Below, in pieces: positions 1-4,988 of a DNA stretch of 6,455 nucleotides. The first letter of the stretch is position 1. Every line of letters starts with the position of its first letter. Both the position numbers and the translations under genes were made by a program. The DNA comes from CAZEFK01 sp964511405 (GTDB lineage: Bacteria > Pseudomonadota > Alphaproteobacteria > Elsterales > Elsteraceae). The notes under the pieces were generated by a model. It saw only the letters and a program-made list of their open reading frames with translations. It ran no database searches and was not told the origin of the DNA. The stretch lies in contig CAZEFK010000301.1 of the NCBI GenBank assembly GCA_964511405.1, positions 1 to 6,455 of the forward strand, given 5' to 3'.

Positions 1-481
1 TGGCGCCCCAGAAGCTCATCTGGCCCCACGGCAGCACGTAGCCCATGAAGGCGGTGGCCATCATCAGCAGCAGGATGACGATGCCGAGCAGCCAGAGCAG
101 TTCGCGCGGGTACTTGTACGAGCCGTAATACAGGCCGCGGAAGACATGGATGTACACGACGATGAAGAACATCGACGCGCCGTTCATGTGGATGTAGCGG
201 ATCAGCCAGCCGCCGTTCACGTCGCGCATGATGCGTTCGACGCTGTCGAACGCCATGTCGATGTGCGGGGTGTAGTTCATGGCCAGGAAGATGCCGCTGA
301 CGATCATGATCACCAGCACGATCCCGGCCAGGGACCCGAAGTTCCACCAGTAGTTCAGGTTGCGCGGGGTCGGGTACTCGACCATGTGCTCGCCGATGAA
401 CCCGAACACCGGAAAGCGATGGTTGATCCACCGGAACAGACCGTTCTGGCCGGCGGCAGGCTTGTTGTGAGCGACAGTCAT
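1..481 (-). CDS. petB: Cytochrome b of the ubiquinol-cytochrome c reductase (bc1) complex, N-terminal part
   Basis: This is the membrane-embedded diheme subunit of respiratory complex III, which oxidises ubiquinol and passes electrons to the Rieske protein and b hemes. The first 160 residues are visible; the rest lies beyond the left edge. Hydrophobic helices appear at about residues 47-68, 102-115 and 128-150. His98 and His112 lie 14 apart, as expected for the first pair of heme b ligands; their partners are downstream. The stretch GYVLPWGQMSFWG (147-159) is the conserved Qo-side motif of cytochrome b. The ATG at 481-479 follows petA directly, and its ribosome-binding site AGGAGG (495-490) overlaps the petA stop codon, which suggests translational coupling. 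Whether this is a short cytochrome b or a cytochrome b/c1 fusion, as in some alphaproteobacteria, cannot be told here. Confidence 0.97.
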   Translation of the reverse strand, partial: MTVAHNKPAAGQNGLFRWINHRFPVFGFIGEHMVEYPTPRNLNYWWNFGSLAGIVLVIMIVSGIFLAMNYTPHIDMAFDSVERIMRDVNGGWLIRYIHMNGASMFFIVVYIHVFRGLYYGSYKYPRELLWLLGIVILLLMMATAFMGYVLPWGQMSFWGA

Positions 482-489
482 CGACGCTG

Positions 490-495
490 CCTCCT
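490..495 (-). promoter_or_regulatory. petB ribosome-binding site overlapping the petA stop codon
   Basis: On the minus strand the sequence reads TAG-GAGG, so a full AGGAGG lies 8 nt before the petB ATG and shares bases with the petA stop (496-494). Ribosomes ending petA are therefore placed on the petB start, which favours matched synthesis of the two subunits. Confidence 0.8.
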
Positions 496-1084
496 AGCCG
501 ATCCGGATGTCGGTGTCGTCGGTGAAGACATAGGGCGGCACCTCGAGGTTGCGCGGCGCCGGTCCCTTCCGGATGCGGCCGGAGGTGTCGTACTGCGAGC
601 CGTGGCAAGGGCAGAACCAGCCGCCGAACTCGCCGCGCGGATCGGTCGGCTTCTGCCCCAGCGGGATGCAGCCCAGGTGGGTGCAGACACCGACCAGGAT
701 CAGCCAGTCCGGCTTCTTGACCCGGGCGCTGTCGGGCTGGGGATCGACCATCTCGTTGAGCGGCGCGTCCGCGGCGGCCTTGATCTCGTCCGGCGTGCGG
801 TGGCGGATGAAGACCGGCTTGCCACGCCAGATTGCGGTGATGCTCTGGCCCACGGCGACCGGCTTCAGGTCGACCTCGGTGGTCGACAGCGCCAGCACGT
901 CCTTGGCCGGGTTCATGCTGTTGATGAACGGCCAGGCGACCGCGGCAACGCCGACGACGCCGACCGCGCTGGCGGCCAGCGTCAGGAAATCGCGCCGGGT
1001 TTCGCCGTCCGCGGCGCCGTGGGACGCACCGGGGCCGCCCGCCGCAAGGGCGCCGCCGGAACCGTGGGAGTCGCTTTGTGCCAT
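494..1084 (-). CDS. petA: Rieske [2Fe-2S] iron-sulfur subunit of the cytochrome bc1 complex
   Basis: This 196-residue protein carries electrons from ubiquinol bound at cytochrome b to cytochrome c1. It shows both cluster-binding boxes: CTHLGC (134-139) and CPCHGS (158-163). Cys134, His136, Cys158 and His161 should bind the [2Fe-2S] cluster, and Cys139 and Cys160 form the stabilising disulfide. A twin-arginine signal, TRRDFLTLA (29-37), precedes a hydrophobic stretch (about 37-55), which in this family stays as an uncleaved membrane anchor, so the folded head sits in the periplasm. About 28 Gly/Ala/Ser-rich residues precede the twin arginine. The ATG at 1084 has an AAGGA box at 1096-1092, spaced 7 nt. 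petB follows at once; petA is the first gene of the operon and diverges from trmL. Confidence 0.98.
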   Translation of the reverse strand: MAQSDSHGSGGALAAGGPGASHGAADGETRRDFLTLAASAVGVVGVAAVAWPFINSMNPAKDVLALSTTEVDLKPVAVGQSITAIWRGKPVFIRHRTPDEIKAAADAPLNEMVDPQPDSARVKKPDWLILVGVCTHLGCIPLGQKPTDPRGEFGGWFCPCHGSQYDTSGRIRKGPAPRNLEVPPYVFTDDTDIRIG

Positions 1085-1128
1085 TACCTAGTCCTTGATC
1101 CAGCTCTATCACCGCGCGGGCGACTGTA

Positions 1129-1159
1129 GCCGAGAAGGCTTGTGCGCCCTGCCTTCGGC
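1129..1159. repeat. Hairpin-forming inverted repeat upstream of petA
   Basis: GCCGAGAAGGC (1129-1139) pairs with GCCTTCGGC (1151-1159) as a 9-bp stem with a 2-nt bulge and an 11-nt loop. It lies 44 bp before the petA start, so it is either in the petA promoter/leader or a protein-binding site. No T-run follows on either strand, so it is not a standard terminator. Confidence 0.5.
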
Positions 1160-1162
1160 ATC

Positions 1163-1177
1163 GCGACACGGGGTCGC
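1163..1177. repeat. Short inverted repeat in the petA/trmL divergent region
   Basis: GCGAC (1163-1167) and GTCGC (1173-1177) form a 5-bp inverted repeat with a 5-nt spacer, 3 bp after the larger hairpin. A repeat this short can occur by chance in GC-rich DNA; its position between divergent promoters is the only reason to list it. Confidence 0.3.
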
Positions 1178-1210
1178 AGAACGGCCTAGGGCAAACGCGT
1201 AACCTCCTGC

Positions 1211-1227
1211 CGCACCCGGCTGGTGCG
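1211..1227. promoter_or_regulatory. Candidate operator: inverted repeat CGCACC-N5-GGTGCG
   Basis: A perfect 6-bp inverted repeat with a 5-nt spacer lies 16 bp before a TATAAA hexamer and covers the place where a -35 box for that hexamer would fall. This is a typical arrangement for a dimeric regulator controlling trmL-hemF. No regulator family is recognised from the site; the role is inferred from position only. Confidence 0.35.
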
Positions 1228-1242
1228 TGGCGACGCGACCCA

Positions 1243-1248
1243 TATAAA
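1243..1248 (+). promoter_or_regulatory. Possible -10 box of the trmL-hemF promoter
   Basis: TATAAA is an isolated AT-rich hexamer 15 nt before the trmL GTG. The matching -35 region (about 1220-1225, CTGGTG) is poor. The same bases also form AAAGGA (1246-1251), the only Shine-Dalgarno-like sequence for trmL, at a long 12-nt spacing. If the hexamer is the -10, transcription would begin near 1255 and omit that box, so only one reading can be right. Confidence 0.3.
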
Positions 1249-1263
1249 GGAATAGTCAGCTTC

Positions 1264-1740
1264 GTGGAAGCCGCCGAGGACCCCACCCTGCGCCTGGTTC
1301 TGTTCCAACCCGACATTCCGCAGAACGCCGGCACTCTGATGCGCCTTGCCGCCTGCCTCGACCTGGGGCTCGACGTCATCGAGCCGGCCGGCTTCGACCT
1401 CGGCGACCGGCGGCTGCGCCGCGCCGGCCTGGACTATCTGGCCGGGCTGGACTGGGCCCGGCACCCGTCGTGGGACGCCTATCTGGGCGCCGCACTGCCC
1501 GGTCGGCTGATCCTGCTGACGACCGCCGGCGACCGGCGCTATACCGACTTCGCCTTCCGCCCGGACGACCGCCTGATGGTCGGCCGCGAGAGCGCCGGCG
1601 TCCCGGCCGCGGTGCACCAGGCAGCCGACGCCCGGCTGGTGGTGCCGCTCAAGCCCGGCCTGCGCTCGCTCAACGTCGCGGTGGCCGCGGCCCTGGTGGT
1701 CGGCGAAGCGTTGCGACAGACCGAAAGGTTTCCCTGGTGA
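1264..1740 (+). CDS. trmL: tRNA (cytidine/uridine(34)-2'-O)-methyltransferase, SPOUT family
   Basis: The 158-residue protein should methylate the 2'-OH of the wobble nucleotide (C34/U34) of tRNA-Leu isoacceptors, with S-adenosylmethionine as donor, in the cytoplasm. It shows the three SPOUT motifs of the TrmL/YibK group: FQPDIPQNAGTLMRL (14-28), with Asn21 and Arg27; LMVGRESAGVP (104-114); and VPLKPGLRSLNVAVA (127-141), with the Ser-Leu-Asn of the knotted cofactor site. RRLRRAGLDY (49-58) is also typical. Length matches the family (about 155 residues), so it is a stand-alone catalytic domain. The GTG at 1264 is chosen because no other in-frame start lies nearby upstream and the family motif begins about ten residues in. 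Its stop codon overlaps the hemF start. Confidence 0.95.
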   Translation: MEAAEDPTLRLVLFQPDIPQNAGTLMRLAACLDLGLDVIEPAGFDLGDRRLRRAGLDYLAGLDWARHPSWDAYLGAALPGRLILLTTAGDRRYTDFAFRPDDRLMVGRESAGVPAAVHQAADARLVVPLKPGLRSLNVAVAAALVVGEALRQTERFPW

Positions 1741-2636
1741 CCGAGATCCCCACCACCATCCGGGCCGACGCCGGCCTCGACGACGAGCAGCGAGAGGCGG
1801 CGCGCTGGTTCGAGTCGCTGCGCGACCGACTATGCCGGACCTTCGAAGCGATCGAGGACGAGCTCGCCGACGGCCCCAACCGCGACCGCCCGCCCGGGCG
1901 CTTCGAGCGCACGGCCTGGCAGCGCGCCGAGGCCGATGCCGAGGGCGACCCCGGCGGCGGGGTGATGTCGATCCTGCGCGGGCGGGTGTTCGAGAAGGTC
2001 GGGGTCAATGTCTCGACCGTCCATGGCCGGCTGTCGCCCGAGTTCGCCGCCAACATCCCGGGCGCCGGCGAGGATCGCCGCTTCTTCGCCACCGGCATCT
2101 CGGTGGTCGCCCACAACTGGTCGCCCCTGGTGCCGCCCGCCCACTTCAACACGCGATTCTTGGCGACGTCCAAGCGCTGGTTCGGCGGCGGCGCCGATCT
2201 CAACCCGATCTATCCCGATGCCGCCGACACGGTGCGTTTCCACCAGGCCCTCAAGGCCGCCTGCGACCGCCACGACCCTGCTTACCATCCGCGCTTCAAG
2301 GCGTGGTGCGACGAGTATTTCTGGAACAAGCACCGCGGCGAGCCGCGCGGCGTCGGCGGCATCTTCTTCGACTATCTGGATTCGGGCAATCGCATCGACG
2401 ACTTCGCGTTCGTGCGCGACGTCGGGCAGGCCTTCCTGGAGGTGTTCTCGGCGCTGGTCCGCCAGCACATGAACCGGCTCTGGACCGACGAACAGCGCCG
2501 CCACCAGCTGGTCCGGCGCGGCCGCTATGCCGAGTTCAACCTGCTCTACGATCGCGGCACGCTGTTCGGTCTCAAGACCGGCGGCAATGTCGAGGCCATC
2601 CTGATGTCGCTGCCGCCCCTGGCGGCATGGCCCTGA
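1737..2636 (+). CDS. hemF: Oxygen-dependent coproporphyrinogen III oxidase
   Basis: HemF uses O2 to decarboxylate two propionates of coproporphyrinogen III to vinyl groups, giving protoporphyrinogen IX, a late step of heme synthesis in the cytoplasm. The protein has 299 residues, the usual length. The family signature spans 188-212 (KAWCDEYFWNKHRGEPRGVG, then GIFFD). Other conserved blocks are GGGVMSILRGRVFEKVGVNV (73-92), WFGGGADLNPIYP (148-160) and RGRYAEFNLLYDRGTLFGLK (261-280), followed by TGGN. The start is GTG at 1737, forming GTGA with the trmL stop and preceded by AAAGG (1724-1728, spacing 8). The 4-base overlap implies co-translation with trmL. Placement beside the bc1 operon suggests shared demand for heme, but shared regulation is inference. 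The protein ends at PPLAAWP, as alphaproteobacterial HemF proteins do. Confidence 0.97.
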   Translation: MTEIPTTIRADAGLDDEQREAARWFESLRDRLCRTFEAIEDELADGPNRDRPPGRFERTAWQRAEADAEGDPGGGVMSILRGRVFEKVGVNVSTVHGRLSPEFAANIPGAGEDRRFFATGISVVAHNWSPLVPPAHFNTRFLATSKRWFGGGADLNPIYPDAADTVRFHQALKAACDRHDPAYHPRFKAWCDEYFWNKHRGEPRGVGGIFFDYLDSGNRIDDFAFVRDVGQAFLEVFSALVRQHMNRLWTDEQRRHQLVRRGRYAEFNLLYDRGTLFGLKTGGNVEAILMSLPPLAAWP

Positions 2637-2661
2637 TCGTCCCTTACGCGGGGTCCATGCC
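2624..2661. terminator. Shared hairpin between the converging hemF and PilZ-gene ends
   Basis: GGCATGGCCC (2624-2633) pairs with GGGTCCATGCC (2651-2661) as a 10-bp stem with a one-base bulge (T2654). The 17-nt loop (2634-2650) contains both stop codons, TGA of hemF and TAA of the PilZ gene. It could slow RNA polymerase or protect 3' ends from both sides. There is no T-run, so this is a candidate bidirectional terminator only. A competing 7-bp hairpin, 2611-2627, overlaps its left arm. Confidence 0.4.
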
Positions 2662-3462
2662 GGCCTTGCGCAGCTGCTTGATCAGCTCCATGACGGCGTT
2701 GTCCAGCGTCGGGAAGGCCAGCGCCGCATAGTTTGCGTCCTCGTCCAGGCGCACGACCTGGACCTTCACCGCGTGGCTGATTCCGGGCAGCGGTTCGGCA
2801 TGGAACGATGCCGTCAGCACTTGGCCGACGCTGAATTCGGTGATGTCGCAGGCGATCCGGAGGCCGCCCAGCGACCAGTTGAGCGTGGTGTAGCTCTTGC
2901 CGGCGATCACCACCACCAGCGGCGGCTCCTTGTAGCGCAGATGCCGGCGCTTGGCCTTCTCGCCCACCAGGTCTTCGGGCTTGGTGTTCTTCTCCCAGTC
3001 GACATGCTTGTCGACATGGGCCTTCTCCGAGGTGCCCTGCGGCTCGGTCAGCATCACGACTTCGACCTTCTTGAAGAAGGACACCTTGAAGTCCGGCTCG
3101 ACGCCCATCGACAGCGCCACCCCGAGCGCGTCGCGGGCGCTCTTGAGCACCTTGGCCCGCGCCTCCTTGTCGCCGGTGCGCGAATAGCTCATCGCCTCGT
3201 CCAGCAGGATGTCGCAATGCATCCGATAGGCGCTGCGCTGTATTTCGATCGCCTCGCGCTTGATGACCTCGCGCTGGTCGGACGGGATCTTGCTCTCGCC
3301 GACGAACTTGCCAAGTCTCTTCAGGCGGTCGACGACGTCCTTAACCAAACCCTGTTGTGCATTGGTCCGGGCCGTGCGCAGTTCCTGGGTCGCCTGCCGC
3401 TCCTGATTTTCGATCAGGCGGGCCAGGATCTCCGGGTCAATGGTCGCGCGCGATGTAGCCAT
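2644..3462 (-). CDS. PilZ-domain protein with a helical N-terminal region, probable c-di-GMP receptor
   Basis: The 272-residue soluble protein has a PilZ domain at about 168-265. The two nucleotide-binding motifs are intact: RxxxR at Arg172-Arg176 (RRHLR) and [D/N]xSxxG at Asn195-Gly200 (NWSLGG). Binding of cyclic di-GMP is therefore likely; what it controls is not shown. Residues 1-130 are charged and look mostly helical, with a conserved-looking stretch IEIQRSAYRMHCDILLDEAMSYSRTGDK (72-99). I do not recognise this part, and it is not the YcgR N-terminal domain. No signal peptide or membrane segment is visible. The ATG at 3462 has no Shine-Dalgarno sequence but has its own extended -10 box 9 nt upstream, suggesting a nearly leaderless mRNA. 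It converges on hemF with 7 nt between stop codons and lies 44 bp after cca. Confidence 0.85.
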   Translation of the reverse strand: MATSRATIDPEILARLIENQERQATQELRTARTNAQQGLVKDVVDRLKRLGKFVGESKIPSDQREVIKREAIEIQRSAYRMHCDILLDEAMSYSRTGDKEARAKVLKSARDALGVALSMGVEPDFKVSFFKKVEVVMLTEPQGTSEKAHVDKHVDWEKNTKPEDLVGEKAKRRHLRYKEPPLVVVIAGKSYTTLNWSLGGLRIACDITEFSVGQVLTASFHAEPLPGISHAVKVQVVRLDEDANYAALAFPTLDNAVMELIKQLRKAGMDPA

Positions 3463-3471
3463 GGCGCGGGC

Positions 3472-3480
3472 AGTGTAGCA
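3472..3480 (-). promoter_or_regulatory. Extended -10 promoter of the PilZ-domain gene
   Basis: The minus strand reads TGCTACACT: a TGn extension followed by TACACT, a good sigma-70-type -10, inside the most AT-rich patch of the window (3477-3512). A -35 match 16-17 nt upstream (TTTTCC/GTTTTC) is weak, which the TGn element may offset. Only 9 nt separate the -10 from the ATG, putting the transcription start 1-3 nt before it. Confidence 0.5.
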
Positions 3481-3506
3481 AAATTTACGGAGTGGAAAAC
3501 TATTCT

Positions 3507-4721
3507 TTAATGATCGGCAGCCGCCAGGATTCGCAGCCGCGCGCGGACGGCATCTTCATCGGGCCGGCAATCCTCGGCGTCCCACCATTCGCGCAGCGCC
3601 GCCAAGATTCGCCCGACGCGCGGACCGGCGTCGACCCCCAGCGCGACCACGTCGCGGCCACCGACCGGGAGCGGCGGTGCGCCAGCCCGCGCGGCAGCCA
3701 GCAGGGCGGCACTGCGCCCGGCCTCGGCCCCCGCCGCGGCGGCCAGCAGGGCGGCGTCCTCGGCGGCGGCAGGCCCGATCCGGCGCACCAGGGCGAATCG
3801 CGGCTCGTCCATGGCCCCCCCGATGGCGGCCGCAACGGCAGCAGCCAGCCGTTCGGACTCGCCGCCGCTCAAACGCAAGCGCCGGACGGCACTGACGGCA
3901 TCGATGCCGAGCGCCGCCAGCCGGCGCACCGGGGCCGGCGCGGCGCCCGCCCGCCGCTCGGCGGCGACCAGACCGGGCAGCCGGTCCACCGACGCGCCCG
4001 GCAGCAGCGCCACCAGCACGCCACTGTCGGCCATCGCCGACAGGCTCGGCGCCGGGTCGGGCGCGGCCAGCAGCCGGCGGAGCTCGTGCCATAGCCGCTC
4101 GGGCGGCAGGATCACTAGGCGGTCGCGCTGGCCGGCCACCGCGGCCAGGGCGGCGGGGTCGGGCGCTTCGCGGCCATAGCCGGCCAGGAATCGGAAATAG
4201 CGCAGGATGCGCAGCGCGTCCTCCGCGATCCGCCGCACCGGGTCGCCGATGAAGCGCACTCGGCCGGCGCGGGCGTCGGCGATACCGCCCTCGGGGTCGT
4301 AGAGCGTGCCGTCGGGGTCGGCGTAGATGGCGTTGAGCGTGAAGTCCCGCCGGTCGGCGTCGCCCTGCCAGTCGTCGGTGAACGCCACCTTGGCGCGGCG
4401 GCCATATGTCTCGACGTCCCGGCGCAGGGTGGTGATCTCGAAGCCGCGACCGTCGGCGACCGCCGTGACGGTGCCGTGGGCGAGCCCGGTCGGGACGGCC
4501 TTGAGCCCTGCGCGCGCGAGCCGGGCCAGGACGACGTCGGGCGGCAGCTCGGTCGCGAGGTCGATGTCGGTCACCGGCCGGCCGAGCAGGGCATCGCGCA
4601 CCGCCCCGCCGACGAAGCGGGTGATCCCGCCGCCGGCGGCCAGCGCCGCCGTCACCCGCCGCGTCGCCGGCGCCTCGATCCAGTCCTGCGGCGGCAGCCG
4701 CCCGGCCGCGGCGAAGGTCAT
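3507..4721 (-). CDS. cca: CCA tRNA nucleotidyltransferase
   Basis: This 404-residue class II nucleotidyltransferase should add or repair the 3'-CCA end of tRNAs using CTP and ATP. The head shows RFVGGAVRDALLG (35-47), the catalytic pair Asp52-x-Asp54 (VTDIDLAT), GLAHGTVTAV (79-88), RRDFTLNAIY (124-133) and EDALRILRYFRF (167-178), the nucleotide-selecting and helical neck motifs. No HD domain is visible, as is usual for the roughly 400-residue alphaproteobacterial type. The related poly(A) polymerases share the head, but the CCA role fits better as no second copy is seen. The ATG at 4721 is chosen because the head motif begins soon after and the open frame upstream is made of the palindromic element. 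No Shine-Dalgarno is visible before it. The C-terminal half (about 255-350) is strongly Ala-rich. Confidence 0.93.
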   Translation of the reverse strand: MTFAAAGRLPPQDWIEAPATRRVTAALAAGGGITRFVGGAVRDALLGRPVTDIDLATELPPDVVLARLARAGLKAVPTGLAHGTVTAVADGRGFEITTLRRDVETYGRRAKVAFTDDWQGDADRRDFTLNAIYADPDGTLYDPEGGIADARAGRVRFIGDPVRRIAEDALRILRYFRFLAGYGREAPDPAALAAVAGQRDRLVILPPERLWHELRRLLAAPDPAPSLSAMADSGVLVALLPGASVDRLPGLVAAERRAGAAPAPVRRLAALGIDAVSAVRRLRLSGGESERLAAAVAAAIGGAMDEPRFALVRRIGPAAAEDAALLAAAAGAEAGRSAALLAAARAGAPPLPVGGRDVVALGVDAGPRVGRILAALREWWDAEDCRPDEDAVRARLRILAAADH

Positions 4722-4757
4722 CTCGAGAGGGTGTGAAGGGATGCCGGCATGGTCTGC

Positions 4758-4854
4758 GCCGGCTGTTGAAGGCCGCTGGCCAGGAGGGCGGTGACGCGCG
4801 ATGCGGCGCATCGCGCGAGCCGGCCGACGCCGCCAGCGGCCATCAACAGCCGGC
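4758..4854. repeat. Left 97-nt hairpin of the palindromic element
   Basis: Arms 4758-4780 and 4832-4854 pair at 22 of 23 positions (A4770/A4842 is the exception). A second perfect stem shares the same centre: CGCGCGATGC (4795-4804) with GCATCGCGCG (4808-4817) around a GGC loop. The stems are separated by an internal loop that may partly pair (GGCG with CGCC). Confidence 0.85.
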
Positions 4855-4861
4855 CCTTCGG

Positions 4862-4958
4862 GTTGGCCTGGCAAGGCGCCAGGCCGCGTCGCGACGGCTC
4901 GCCGATGCTCTGCATCGCCTTCCCCGCCGCTCCTAACCTGGCGCCTTGCCAGGCCAAC
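4862..4958. repeat. Right 97-nt hairpin of the palindromic element
   Basis: Arms 4862-4883 and 4937-4958 are a perfect 22-bp inverted repeat. A concentric inner stem, CGATGC (4903-4908) with GCATCG (4912-4917), closes on a TCT loop. The size is the same as the left hairpin, and the inner part, read on the opposite strand, resembles it (shared AGGAG, GCGATGC and GCGAGCCG blocks), showing common origin. Confidence 0.85.
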
Positions 4959-4988
4959 GCAGACCGTGCCGCCATCCCTTCACACCCT

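Noticed and set aside
146..1129. Long plus-strand open frame across petB and petA.
   Set aside because: It is the high-GC shadow of the two bc1 genes, His/Asp/Arg-rich and without recognisable motifs. The same applies to other long antisense frames over hemF, cca and the NUDIX gene.
1202..1208. Strong AGGAGGT on the minus strand upstream of petA.
   Set aside because: The only start at a suitable distance is a TTG followed by one codon and a TAG, so no real gene follows; it is more than 100 bp from the petA ATG.
2595..2636. HemF seems to lack the roughly 25-residue C-terminal tail of the E. coli enzyme.
   Set aside because: From memory, alphaproteobacterial HemF proteins end at the same PPxxxWP point, the total length (299) is normal because the N-terminus is longer, and no frame nearby encodes the tail. 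It is a lineage difference, not a truncation.
4722..4874. Possible 51-residue N-terminal extension of cca from an upstream ATG.
   Set aside because: The extension is translated from the palindromic element, is Arg/Pro-rich with no family resemblance, and the family head begins just after the ATG at 4721.
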